This document shows positions 25,200 to 34,126 of a DNA stretch of 64,000 bases, in pieces. The position numbers and the translations under genes were made by a program. The notes below the pieces were generated by a model. The model was not told the DNA's origin and did no database searches. It saw nothing but the letters and a program-made list of their open reading frames with translations. Each line of letters opens with the position of its first letter. The stretch's first letter is position 1. This stretch comes from UBA11403 sp963784615 (GTDB taxonomy: Bacteria > Pseudomonadota > Gammaproteobacteria > Legionellales > Legionellaceae), in the NCBI GenBank assembly GCA_963784615.1, contig CAWASG010000001.1, positions 2,046,001-2,110,000 of the forward strand, read 5' to 3'.

Positions 25200-26114
25200 A
25201 TGTATTTGAATCATTTTAAATTAACGAAACAACCCTTTTCATTGACCCCCAATACTGCATTTTATTGCGATTTGCCAACCCACCAGGAAGCATTAAGCCT
25301 TCTGCTATTAAGCCTTGAACAAGGAGAGGGCTTTATTAAAATCACGGGTGAGGTGGGTACCGGAAAGACGCTGCTGTGTCGTCTATTATTGAATACCCTC
25401 GATGACACTTACGTGACGGTGTATATTCCTAATCCTGATTTAACCAGTGATAGTTTAAGACTTTCCCTCGCGCATGAATTAGGATTAATGCTGGAAAAAG
25501 ACCTTCCTCAACACCAACTCTTGGACGCGATTAACCGTCGTTTACTGGAGCTTCATCAAGCGGGTAAAAAAACGGTTTTAGTGATTGATGAAGCCCAAGC
25601 ACTCCCCGATGTCTGTTTGGAAGCGGTTCGGCTATTGACGAACCTGGAAACAGAAGAAAAAAAACTCCTTCAGGTTGTATTGTTTGGCCAGCCAGAGTTA
25701 GATGTTAAGCTTAATCAAAATTCATTGCGTCAGCTCTTGCAACGTATTACGTTTTCATACGATTTGAAAGCCTTAAGCCGGTTTGATTTTGAAATGTATT
25801 TGTTTCACCGGCTCGCAAAAGCTGGATATACCTACGGTTCGCTGTTTACAAAAGGAGCCAGAAGACGCTTGTATCGAGCGAGTAGGGGCTTGCCGCGATT
25901 GTTGAATGTGCTGTGTCATAAATCCATGTTGGTCAGCTATGGGCGTGGATTAACTAAAATTGATGCACGCTCAGTAAAGCGCGCAATAGCGGACACTGAA
26001 AGTACCCGGCCCTACAAAACGCAAAGCAGGACACAAATCGTCACCGCATGGGTGAGCGCCATCCTGCTGACTGCGGGCATTGCAGTATACTGGAAGCTGA
26101 GGTTGCTACAATGA
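25200..26114 (+). CDS. mshM: MshM (ExeA-like) AAA ATPase
   Basis: A 304-residue ATPase of the ExeA/MshM type. It starts MYLNHFKLTKQPFSLTPN, the family signature. Walker A is GEVGTGKTLLCRLL (near residue 51), Walker B VLVIDEAQALP, then FGQPELDVKL. A C-terminal membrane helix (IVTAWVSAILLTAGIAVYWK) is visible. The family may help place the secretin in the peptidoglycan and outer membrane, but MshM's role is not well established. GGGAGG lies nine bases upstream of the ATG. Its stop overlaps the mshN start (ATGA). Confidence 0.88.
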   Translation: MYLNHFKLTKQPFSLTPNTAFYCDLPTHQEALSLLLLSLEQGEGFIKITGEVGTGKTLLCRLLLNTLDDTYVTVYIPNPDLTSDSLRLSLAHELGLMLEKDLPQHQLLDAINRRLLELHQAGKKTVLVIDEAQALPDVCLEAVRLLTNLETEEKKLLQVVLFGQPELDVKLNQNSLRQLLQRITFSYDLKALSRFDFEMYLFHRLAKAGYTYGSLFTKGARRRLYRASRGLPRLLNVLCHKSMLVSYGRGLTKIDARSVKRAIADTESTRPYKTQSRTQIVTAWVSAILLTAGIAVYWKLRLLQ

Positions 26115-27124
26115 GCCTGCTGAATGACGTGCTTAAAGACCTTACTAAAAATAAGCAGGCCGCGACTGTTGGTCCGCTGCTTGCGTCCCCCTCGAGATTT
26201 CAATTTTTTCGAGCAGTTTCTCAAATTTCGCCCTGGGTCGTCGCGCCATTCCTGAATGGTGTTCTTTTTTTGCTGTTCATCCATGTTTATGATGCCAACA
26301 AAATCAACGCTGAGTTTCCCCGAACATTGCAAACCATTTCATCCACGCAGCAACAACAAAAATCAGTTTCGGTCGCCGCGCGGGAGGTTTTTGCCATTCC
26401 TGCTTCTGCAGCACCCATGGTAAACGTCGAGCCCGTGTTAATTTCAACGCTCCCAGAGATCGCATCTCATTTTATTGATATTGCTTCAGTCCAAAAGCAT
26501 TCAGCCATTGATGAGGAGGCAGAGATAAATAAAGTCTTTGTACCACTGACGGACACAGAATGGCATGACGAACAACTCAATCTCGCGCTCATCGCTATTC
26601 AAGACAATCAAGATGAGAATGCTGAGCAAATATTAAGCCGGATCCTCGCCCGATTTCCTCGAGCGATTATTGCACGAGAAACGCTGGCTAATTTGTATTT
26701 AGTGCAAGAGCGTATGGACAGTGCACGTCAAACCATAGAAGAAGGGCTTCAATTGTTGCCTCATGCGATTACGCTCAATACCTTAAAAGCACGATTGCTG
26801 TTCGAAGAAAAACATCCCAGGGAAGCGCTGGCTATCCTTAAACAATTCAGCCCAGGGGTGCAAAAAGACCCCGATTTTTACGGTTTAATGGCCGCTATTT
26901 TACAATCGCTAGGACAACGGCAAGAAGCCGAAGCCCTTTACAAAGTGTTAATTAAAGTTGAGCCGGATAACAGCCAATACTGGCTAGGATATGGTATCGC
27001 GTTAGAGCATGCCAAAGATATCAAACAGGCCATTACCGCTTATAAAGCGGTGACTGAGCATTACGATGCTGATCCCGACGTCAGGGTATATGCTGAAAAT
27101 CGATTGAAAACATTGCAAGGATAG
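26111..27124 (+). CDS. mshN: MshN-like TPR protein
   Basis: The protein starts MSLLNDVLKDLTKNKQA, the MshN/GspB-type N-terminus, followed by one membrane helix (WVVAPFLNGVLFLLFIHVYD) and a periplasmic region of tetratricopeptide repeats (IIARETLANLYLVQERMDSA, ITLNTLKARLLFEEKHPREA, DFYGLMAAILQSLGQRQEAE, YWLGYGIALEHAKDIKQAIT). TPR domains mediate protein contacts; MshN probably serves the assembly machine. I start at 26111 because it overlaps the mshM stop and gives the family N-terminus. It has 337 residues, a usual size. Confidence 0.83.
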   Translation: MSLLNDVLKDLTKNKQAATVGPLLASPSRFQFFRAVSQISPWVVAPFLNGVLFLLFIHVYDANKINAEFPRTLQTISSTQQQQKSVSVAAREVFAIPASAAPMVNVEPVLISTLPEIASHFIDIASVQKHSAIDEEAEINKVFVPLTDTEWHDEQLNLALIAIQDNQDENAEQILSRILARFPRAIIARETLANLYLVQERMDSARQTIEEGLQLLPHAITLNTLKARLLFEEKHPREALAILKQFSPGVQKDPDFYGLMAAILQSLGQRQEAEALYKVLIKVEPDNSQYWLGYGIALEHAKDIKQAITAYKAVTEHYDADPDVRVYAENRLKTLQG

Positions 27125-27126
27125 CG

Positions 27127-28860
27127 ATGGCGCGATTAAAGTTAGGCGAGTTGCTTCTTAAAGAGAACATAATTGATCAAGCCACGCTGGACAAAGCGAT
27201 TGAGCTGCAAAAATCCAGTGGCGAGAAATTTGGGCGTGTATTACTCAATATGGGGGCGCTTGAAGAGAAAGCATTAATGGATTTTTTAGCGCATCAACTC
27301 AATATTCCTTATGTTGATTTGACGTTTTTCGAGGTCAATCCATTGCTGATTAACCTCTTGCCTGAAACGTATGCCAGGCGTTATCGAGCGCTTGTTCTCG
27401 AGCGGCAAGGTGATGATTTACTGGTAGGCATGGCAGATCCACTGGATATTAATGCCTTAGATACGATTGCAAATATCATCAAGCAACCGATTAAGATCGC
27501 CATCGTCAGTGAGCAAGCACTGCTATCGGCTCTTGATAGGGTCTATCGGCGCACCCAGGAAATTAGTCATTTCGCCCAGGAATTATCCGGCGATATGCTT
27601 GACGAATATGCTCAGGTGGATGATTTGTTTGATGAGTCAGACGATGATGAACGGGCGCCGGTTGTTAAACTACTCAATTCATTGTTTAGAGATGCGGTTC
27701 AAGCGCGTGCGTCTGATATTCATATTGAGCCAGGGGCTGACGTTTTGCGTATTCGTTTGCGGATCGATGGCGTCTTGGTTGAAAATATTTTGGATGATAA
27801 GCGAATTATACGGCCGTTGACACAACGATTGAAACTCCGGGCGCATCTGGATATTTCTGAACAACGCATTCCACAAGATGGTCGTTTTAATTTTACCGTC
27901 AATAATCGCACATTTGATGTACGGCTATCGACGATGCCGACAACGCATGGTGAGTCTGTCGTGATGCGTTTACTTGACCAATCTGCGCCGTTGAGTGAGT
28001 TAAGTCATCTGGGGATCCCTCCTGAAATGGTCTCGAGGATTGAAGCGATATACAGCCGACCTTATGGCATGCTGCTGATGACAGGGCCTACGGGAAGCGG
28101 TAAAACCACAACGTTATATAGTATTTTATCCAGACTCAACACCCCTGAGCGCAAAGTAATGACCGTTGAAGATCCTGTGGAATATCAGATTGAACGCGTC
28201 AATCAAATTCAAGTGAATCCAAAAATTGACTTGACCTTTGCAAGGGTGCTTCGCTCGATCTTGCGACAAGATCCGGACGTTATTATGGTGGGCGAAATTC
28301 GAGATTCAGAAACCGCACAAATTGCCATGCGTGCTGCGGTTACAGGACATTTGGTCCTTGCAACATTACACACCAATGATGCGCTCAGTTCTGCGATGCG
28401 TTTGATTGACATGGGGGCAGAAGGATATATGGTGGCCGCCGCTGTAAAAGCCATTATGGGGCAGCGGTTGATTCGGCTTTTATGTAAAGTCTGTATTAAA
28501 AATCAGGCACCTGATGATGCACAGAAAATTTGGTTGAAATCGATGAATGTTGATATGAACCACAAATTTAAAATCGGGACGGGTTGTTCGCACTGTAATT
28601 ACCGCGGTTATCATGGTCGGATTGGTATTTATGAGTTTCTCGAGCTGAATGCCGACATGCTCGATGCACTTCGGCTTAACAGTGCTTCACGTTTTACCAA
28701 AGCCGCTTTGGCTTGTAAGACTTACCGACCGCTTTCTGATGGCGTGCTTGAGTTGGTTATAAAAGGTGAAACATCTGTAGAAGAAGCTATGCGAGTCGTT
28801 GGTCAAATGGATGAAGAATTTAAGCGGCGAGATTTAGATACGATTAGTATTGAGGGGTAG
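27127..28860 (+). CDS. mshE: MshE extension ATPase (GspE/PilB family) with MshEN domain
   Basis: MshE powers pilus extension. The N-terminal ~100 residues form an MshEN domain with the c-di-GMP-binding pattern LKLGELLLKENIIDQATLDK (residues 4-23), then GEKFGRVLLNMG at 34-45. The ATPase part has Walker A MTGPTGSGKTTTLYS, the Asp box TVEDPVEYQI, Walker B DPDVIMVGEIRDSETA, the His box HLVLATLHTNDALSS, and the zinc-binding Cys set CKVCIKN and CSHCNYRGYHGRIGIYE. All are intact. So pilus extension is probably under c-di-GMP control. The gene is the last of the operon; mshG, which normally follows, is missing. Confidence 0.93.
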   Translation: MARLKLGELLLKENIIDQATLDKAIELQKSSGEKFGRVLLNMGALEEKALMDFLAHQLNIPYVDLTFFEVNPLLINLLPETYARRYRALVLERQGDDLLVGMADPLDINALDTIANIIKQPIKIAIVSEQALLSALDRVYRRTQEISHFAQELSGDMLDEYAQVDDLFDESDDDERAPVVKLLNSLFRDAVQARASDIHIEPGADVLRIRLRIDGVLVENILDDKRIIRPLTQRLKLRAHLDISEQRIPQDGRFNFTVNNRTFDVRLSTMPTTHGESVVMRLLDQSAPLSELSHLGIPPEMVSRIEAIYSRPYGMLLMTGPTGSGKTTTLYSILSRLNTPERKVMTVEDPVEYQIERVNQIQVNPKIDLTFARVLRSILRQDPDVIMVGEIRDSETAQIAMRAAVTGHLVLATLHTNDALSSAMRLIDMGAEGYMVAAAVKAIMGQRLIRLLCKVCIKNQAPDDAQKIWLKSMNVDMNHKFKIGTGCSHCNYRGYHGRIGIYEFLELNADMLDALRLNSASRFTKAALACKTYRPLSDGVLELVIKGETSVEEAMRVVGQMDEEFKRRDLDTISIEG

Positions 28861-28864
28861 AATG

Positions 28865-28925
28865 GTATCCTTTCGATATCGCAAGCCGCGGAAAGTCGGC
28901 GCCCGTTGATATATAGAAAGGATAC
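28865..28925. promoter_or_regulatory. inverted repeat between mshE and tlpA-like gene
   Basis: GTATCCTTTC (28865-28874) is exactly inverted by GAAAGGATAC (28916-28925), 41 bases apart. The second arm ends five bases before the ATG of the next gene and covers its likely ribosome site (GAAAGGA), so pairing could hide it. Function is inferred only. Confidence 0.45.
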
Positions 28926-28930
28926 GTAAG

Positions 28931-29392
28931 ATGTACCATATTTTTCTTTTTCTTTGTCTTTTAACATCAACAGGACTTCATGCTGAAGCGGTGTTGTATC
29001 CTACACAAGGCAAACCGATCCCGTTTTCTAAACTACATGGAAAATGGGTTTTAATTAACTACTGGGCAAGCTGGTGCGAGCCTTGTCTTGCTGAAATTCC
29101 CGAGTTGAATCAGTTGTATCAACATAGCAACAAAAACAAGTTAGCCCTATTTGCGGTCAATTACGACATGCAGCCCGCTGAGATGCAGCAGCAGTTGGCG
29201 GAGGAGAATCATATTCGTTATCCAGCGTTAAGAGAGGATCCTGCAAACGCGCTTCATTTGGGCGATATCCGGGGCGTACCGGTGACGTTTATATTCAACC
29301 CTCAAGGGATATTGACAGAAACGCTTTATGGTGGACAAACCGCCGAGGGTATAAAGAAACGGTTACACGACTTGTCCGGCCGCCCAGCCTGA
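28931..29392 (+). CDS. TlpA-like periplasmic thioredoxin
   Basis: The protein has a signal peptide (MYHIFLFLCLLTSTGLHAEA) and a TlpA/ResA-type thioredoxin domain: WVLINYWASWCEPCLAEIPE with the active site Cys-Glu-Pro-Cys near residues 49-52, and the cis-proline loop RGVPVTFIFNPQG. It is probably a periplasmic disulfide reductase or cytochrome maturation helper; the neighbours do not tell which. The proline near residue 118 and both cysteines are intact. The last 30 bases overlap the 3' end of the converging flavoprotein gene. Confidence 0.88.
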   Translation: MYHIFLFLCLLTSTGLHAEAVLYPTQGKPIPFSKLHGKWVLINYWASWCEPCLAEIPELNQLYQHSNKNKLALFAVNYDMQPAEMQQQLAEENHIRYPALREDPANALHLGDIRGVPVTFIFNPQGILTETLYGGQTAEGIKKRLHDLSGRPA

Positions 29393-30541
29393 AGACCAGG
29401 CCCATTGAAAATTGTATCCACCCAGCCATCCAGAAACATCCAATACCTCACCAATGAAATATAAACCGGGGATTTTTTTTGCCTCAAACGTTTGTGATGA
29501 AATCTCATCGCAATCTACCCCACCGAGTGTGACTTCTGCAGTGCGGTAACCTTCAGTGGCGTTGGGCTTGATAGACCAGTTTTGCAAGACTTGAGCGAGT
29601 TCGTTCAGTTGTTTATCTGCAAACTGCTTGAGCGGTTTATCTAAGCTTTCGGTAGGATAAAAAACAGCCAGCAAGCGCTTGGGCACATAGTGAGCGAGGA
29701 CTGTTTTCAAATGACTCTCGCCTGACTCGGATTTTGCCTTGATGAGTTCAGCGCATAAATCAATATCAGGTAAAAACACAATCTGAAGGGCATCGCCAGG
29801 ATGCCAATAGGATGAAATTTGCAATATAGCCGGGCCACTTAAGCCACGGTGCGTAAACAACACATTTTCTCGAAACGATATGCCATTACAAGACACCAAC
29901 GCATCGATAGCAATGCCAGTTAAGCTTTCCAGGCGCGCTTTGTCTTCGCTATGCAAGGTTAATGGCACAAGGCCTGCTCGGGTTGGATGTAGTTTTAAGC
30001 CAAATTGTGCGGCGATTTGGTATCCAAACGGACTTGAGCCGAGTGTTGGTATAGATAACCCACCCGTTGCAATGACCAATGATTGGCTGTGATAAGCGCC
30101 ATGGTTGGTGGTGAGGATAAAACCATCGTCTGTTTTTTTGATGGATTGAATGGTTTGATTAAGTTGCACATCTACGTGATATTGCTGACATTCCGCTAAT
30201 AACATATTCACAATCAGAATGGACTTCTCTTCGCAAAAGAGCTGACCCAATGTTTTTTCATAGGAGGCAATTTTATGGCGTGCAACCATCGCGATAAAAT
30301 CCCATTGCGTATAGCGGCTGAGCGCAGATTTACAAAAATGCGGGTTATGAGAGAGAAATTGTTCCGCGCTTGCATACAGATTGGTGAAATTACATCGACC
30401 ACCACCGGACATGAGAATTTTTTTTCCGGCTTTATTGGTTTTATCAAGAATTAATACGTTGCGGCCGCGCTTGCCGGCTTCAATTCCACACATCAAGCCC
30501 GCAGCACCTGCACCAATGATGATGACGTCAACTTTATTCAT
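29363..30541 (-). CDS. BaiN/HI0933-family FAD-dependent oxidoreductase
   Basis: The protein is a flavoprotein of the HI0933/YhiN (BaiN-like) family. It carries the FAD-binding dinucleotide fold IIIGAGAAGLMCGIEAGKRG, the family box KILMSGGGRCNFTN, SLVIATGGLSIPTLGSSPFG, and the C-terminal LYFIGEVLDVSGWLGGYNFQ and WAWSSGWAAGQ. The enzymes' natural substrate in most bacteria is unknown. Length (392 residues) is normal. I chose the start at 30541 (MNKVDV), which gives the normal family N-terminus; the frame extends to 30559 with six extra residues. It converges with the thioredoxin gene and shares 30 bases with it, with no terminator between. Confidence 0.9.
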   Translation of the reverse strand: MNKVDVIIIGAGAAGLMCGIEAGKRGRNVLILDKTNKAGKKILMSGGGRCNFTNLYASAEQFLSHNPHFCKSALSRYTQWDFIAMVARHKIASYEKTLGQLFCEEKSILIVNMLLAECQQYHVDVQLNQTIQSIKKTDDGFILTTNHGAYHSQSLVIATGGLSIPTLGSSPFGYQIAAQFGLKLHPTRAGLVPLTLHSEDKARLESLTGIAIDALVSCNGISFRENVLFTHRGLSGPAILQISSYWHPGDALQIVFLPDIDLCAELIKAKSESGESHLKTVLAHYVPKRLLAVFYPTESLDKPLKQFADKQLNELAQVLQNWSIKPNATEGYRTAEVTLGGVDCDEISSQTFEAKKIPGLYFIGEVLDVSGWLGGYNFQWAWSSGWAAGQVV

Positions 30542-30559
30542 AGTCTTAGTAGTTCCCAA

Positions 30560-30951
30560 CAGCTCAAGTATTTGAACCCTTGTGGTTCAGGTGGGGTGTT
30601 ATCGTGACGGTTCAGGCTTCCCACAAAAGTGGTATAGCACAACGCCATCATCAGAATACTCCCCTGGAAAAGCTTATCGGTTCAAAATTCTTTTACTGTT
30701 GGGTTATTTTCATTATAGCACCAAAATCACCAATATTATGAAATGTATATTGAATAAAAGCAGCAATTTTCTCCCTGCGAACTGATGCACCTTGGTCCTG
30801 ACTGTGCAAAATTAGTTTTCACGGGGGGTAGTCGCTAGAGTAAAAGTGATAGCCGGAGCACAGGGTCAAAGAAACCAATCGCAACGACCTGTACTTTACA
30901 TGCGCAGTTTGATCGCTTATAATTACATTAGGTTTCTTTTATGGTGTGGAA
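30560..30951 (+). promoter_or_regulatory. intergenic region with promoter of the Fic-like gene
   Basis: This ~390-base gap holds no gene I can support. At its right end a strong promoter is visible: TTTACA (30895-30900), 17 bases, TATAAT (30918-30923), then about 28 bases to the start codon. Only two bases differ from the sigma-70 consensus sum, so the Fic-like gene has its own promoter. Confidence 0.7.
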
Positions 30952-32229
30952 ATGACTAAATTAAATATTTTTCAAGAACAGTCTATATTTAATCAAAATT
31001 TTAGGACGTTTCTGAGTTTGGTTGTAAGGAAGAACGGCTACTTACATAACATAATAAGGAAATCCGTCCAACAATTTGCGAGCGATTTTCTGCAGAATAA
31101 CAAAGATTTTTTGTCCATGGATATTTCAAAGTTAATTGATGCCGAACTATTGGAGAAGGAGGGTGAGGTTACGGATTTTTGGAGGCAAAAGCTAAGTGAA
31201 GACCCATATTATTTAGTTAAAGCAATTACGGGTTATTCTAATGAGCCAATTCGCGTTCCAGAGGCGCTTGTTTTGTTTGATGTTGAGCAAAATAATGAAT
31301 GGAAGCAAACGGAAATATGTTATCGCTTGTTTTCAGAAAAAAGTGGGGTCAAATGGATTAATATGGCTGATGGAGAAGAAAAAGAAACAGGAAGTTTGAA
31401 GGCACTGGCCGAGGGTTTTAATTATGGTCTTTCTTTCAATAATGAACCTATTAATGTGAAGCGATTGTTAAGCCTTCATAACCGCTGCACTACTGGAGTA
31501 AATGGTCTAAGAGAAAACATTCAATCTGGGGAGTTTCGAAAGGAACCAGTTAGCTTTGGATTCCCGACTGATAATCTGGAAAATGTATATGAAATAATGA
31601 CGAGCAAGTTATATGGCAATGCCTATGTGATTACTGACAATCGTCTCGAAACCCTGAAAGAAGGCGAAGAGCTAGAAGCGTTAGTGGGCAATGAAATAGC
31701 CCTGTACAATCTAGAAATGGCAAGCCTCAATGAGCCATTTGCGAAATTGTTAAGAATCGTTGAGTTCATCCAAATGTTAGTGATAGTTCAGCCATTTAAT
31801 GATGGAAATAACCGAACGATTGGAAAAGTCCTATTGAACTTAGAGTTACTTAAACACCATTTATTACCCGTTCAATTGGAGCATAACCATTTTGCAACAG
31901 CAAAAAAGAACGACTTAATCCAAATGATTCTTCAGGGAATGGAACTATTTAAAGCGGAGCCATCGGATGAGGAGCGTAAATTATTTTGCACACCAACGAT
32001 AACCTCAATGGTATCCATGCTGGAGCAGCAACCTATAAGACGTGAGCAGACCTATTCACCTGCTAAATTGATCTCTTCATTCGGCACACCGATTAAAGAG
32101 ATCAACCCCAATAATGCTACGAGGTGCATGAAGGAGTCTCAAGGTAAAGGCGCTGTGAGACGGCCTCGGGAGGACGAAAATGATAAAGAGGAGCAATCGC
32201 CGGCGCCTATGCCGCGTCCATTTTCTTGA
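30952..32229 (+). CDS. Fic-fold protein with variant motif; candidate effector
   Basis: The C-terminal half carries a Fic (filamentation induced by cAMP) core: LSLHNRCTTGVNGLRENIQS then GEFRKEPVSF (residues ~173-201), and the loop QPFNDGNNR at 280-288. In active AMP-transferases the loop starts His-Pro-Phe; here the base His is Gln (codon CAG) and the second Gly-Asn-Gly is Gly-Asn-Asn. The rest of the fold, including DGN and Arg288, is kept. The protein may therefore be inactive in AMPylation or use another chemistry. The first 170 residues are unfamiliar. The C-terminus is acidic and proline-rich (DENDKEEQSPAPMPRPF), like an E-block secretion signal. I start at the ATG at 30952; a GTG two codons earlier is possible. 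Confidence 0.72.
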   Translation: MTKLNIFQEQSIFNQNFRTFLSLVVRKNGYLHNIIRKSVQQFASDFLQNNKDFLSMDISKLIDAELLEKEGEVTDFWRQKLSEDPYYLVKAITGYSNEPIRVPEALVLFDVEQNNEWKQTEICYRLFSEKSGVKWINMADGEEKETGSLKALAEGFNYGLSFNNEPINVKRLLSLHNRCTTGVNGLRENIQSGEFRKEPVSFGFPTDNLENVYEIMTSKLYGNAYVITDNRLETLKEGEELEALVGNEIALYNLEMASLNEPFAKLLRIVEFIQMLVIVQPFNDGNNRTIGKVLLNLELLKHHLLPVQLEHNHFATAKKNDLIQMILQGMELFKAEPSDEERKLFCTPTITSMVSMLEQQPIRREQTYSPAKLISSFGTPIKEINPNNATRCMKESQGKGAVRRPREDENDKEEQSPAPMPRPFS

Positions 32230-32272
32230 AGGGTGTTTTTACTCCCCCCGAGTAAATTAATAAATATCAATT

Positions 32273-32410
32273 TGTAACCATTCAGCTTAATCACGTGTAG
32301 GTTTTTGTAGGTTTTGTTGAGCGAGAGGAAGCCCAACAAAACCATCCATGTTGGGCTTCGCTCTCGCTCAGCCTACAAAAACCTACACGTGATTAAGCTG
32401 AATGGTTACA
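32273..32410. repeat. 39-base inverted repeat with R1 copy nested inside
   Basis: Outer arms at 32273-32311 and 32372-32410 are perfect inverses over 39 bases (including TTCAGCTTAATCACGTGTAG). Between them sits a slightly changed R1 palindrome (about 32307-32376). The right arm ends 15 bases before the start of the next gene, so the structure may act as a terminator of the Fic-like gene. Confidence 0.88.
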
Positions 32411-32424
32411 TCAATTTAGGAACT

Positions 32425-34008
32425 ATGTCCATGCATCTTCTATTTAAAGAAAAGTTGAATATTTACCAAAAACCAACGCCAATCACGCATCCATTTAAAG
32501 TGACTCAAGTGACGATCGGTGATCTGCATGCCAATATTATTAAACTGATCTATTTCTTAATAAGAAACGGCATCATTAGTATGGATGATGCGGTTTATAG
32601 TCGGCTGGTCGATTTGTACAAAGCCAACCAGAGCACATGGTCGGAAAGCTACCTCCAGGAATTATGCACTTCGCTTAAATCCTTTGTTGTCATCAACAAA
32701 CATGTGTTGGTCAGGATTATTGGTGATGATGTATGTGATAGAGGCATGCTTGACCTTTCACTGCTTTGGTTTTTAGAAGAATTTGTCGAACAACAGGGGT
32801 TGGTTCAAATTCATGTGTCTAATCATGGATTTGAATTTATTACGTATTATGAATTGAATATACATAACAGATTTGATGAGCTCAAAGACACCGATGTTTT
32901 TTCTTTGTATGGACGATATCAAAATGTATTCAGCAAATCGCTCAGTCACTTGGATTTTATATTAAAACAAGGCTGGATAGATTGGGATACACTCCAACGG
33001 CTTTATGAGAGCATCTATAGGCCACTTTTACGCGTCATGACCTATTCAATATGTCCCAATACCTTGGAAACACATTTATTTAGTCATGCTGAATGCGGTC
33101 TTGAAACCATCAGTTGTATTGGCGAACATTTTGGTCTGGCCGACTCACCAAACCCTACCATCGCCAGAATCATTAATACGATTGAATTCATCAATCTGCA
33201 GTTCCAGGTGCGTTATGCGAATGTCAATAATATTTGTAAACTATCTGCAAGTGGTTCTGGTTTTTACCATAACATACTTGTTGACTCTCCTTTAAATAGT
33301 CTTTCAGCCATTAATCATCTCGTCTGGAGGCGTGCAAACGATCCGCTTCCGCCCCTCTTAACTCCAGAAAAACTAAGTTTCCGTCCCGAGGGGGATGTTT
33401 CTTGTAAACCACTTGGATGGTTTCATGGTCACTGTGATTTGACAAAAGATACCGGCCATACTTTTACATTAGACAGTGCCTGCGGTAAGAGCACACCGGA
33501 TGAGCTCTCCACTGAGGATGAGCTGTATATCGATTTGGTGTCCGATCACGTGCCAATCTCAATGCTTTCTTATAACGAAGAGGCAAAAAAAATGCTGGAA
33601 GAATATCTCCCTCTTCTCACAGCACAACACAAACCCACTTTAGTTCAGTTATTAGACGATTTATGGAATGCCACATTTCGCCTTGTGACGCTCACAGTTA
33701 CAGCGGATCTTTCCTGCTTCACTGAATGCGCCCAAGTCAGAAAAGATTTAATCCCGCAAATTACTCAGCTGATAGTGGATTCGGCCAAATCAAACCATGG
33801 CACTCTTCTTGACTCAATATCATCTAGACTTAATTTACCGTTACGAGCAGCCTACGCAAGAGCGGCCTCACATTCTCAACCAACTGCCACGAGCGAGCTT
33901 GTAAGTGGGCGGAATCAGTTCCTACCTGCTCAGTCAATGGATAATCCTCCTCACGTGAAGCAAATACGGCAGAGGGAAGAACAACAAATGCTTCCTTCGC
34001 CCCATTGA
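32425..34008 (+). CDS. Wip-like metallophosphatase; candidate Dot/Icm effector
   Basis: The N-terminal ~250 residues carry the metal-binding set of a calcineurin-like phosphatase: IGDLHAN (31-37), IIGDDVCDRG (98-107), VSNHGFEF (131-138), and a later GWFHGH. The wording around them (FKVTQVTIGDLHANIIKLIY) resembles the Legionella effectors WipA and WipB, which have a serine/threonine phosphatase fold. The C-terminal ~150 residues are helical, low in known motifs, and end in a charged tail (QIRQREEQQML). Start: AGGA at 32418-32421 serves the ATG at 32425 (three bases away) or 32431 (nine bases, more likely); the difference is two residues. The longer frame from 32314 would read through the palindrome. 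Confidence 0.75.
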   Translation: MSMHLLFKEKLNIYQKPTPITHPFKVTQVTIGDLHANIIKLIYFLIRNGIISMDDAVYSRLVDLYKANQSTWSESYLQELCTSLKSFVVINKHVLVRIIGDDVCDRGMLDLSLLWFLEEFVEQQGLVQIHVSNHGFEFITYYELNIHNRFDELKDTDVFSLYGRYQNVFSKSLSHLDFILKQGWIDWDTLQRLYESIYRPLLRVMTYSICPNTLETHLFSHAECGLETISCIGEHFGLADSPNPTIARIINTIEFINLQFQVRYANVNNICKLSASGSGFYHNILVDSPLNSLSAINHLVWRRANDPLPPLLTPEKLSFRPEGDVSCKPLGWFHGHCDLTKDTGHTFTLDSACGKSTPDELSTEDELYIDLVSDHVPISMLSYNEEAKKMLEEYLPLLTAQHKPTLVQLLDDLWNATFRLVTLTVTADLSCFTECAQVRKDLIPQITQLIVDSAKSNHGTLLDSISSRLNLPLRAAYARAASHSQPTATSELVSGRNQFLPAQSMDNPPHVKQIRQREEQQMLPSPH

Positions 34009-34126
34009 GAGCGGTTGTTGGAAGGGGCGCCCAAAACATAGCATTTTGAATTCGTTCGGGTATAGCAAACCAAATACAGTGATGATAAAGTCATTTAAGG
34101 GATGACATAGGGAAATACAACGATAT

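Noticed and set aside
32314..32424. Upstream extension of the Wip-like gene to 32314
   Set aside because: It would be encoded by the palindrome and the nested R1 repeat; the ATG at 32425 or 32431 has AGGA before it.
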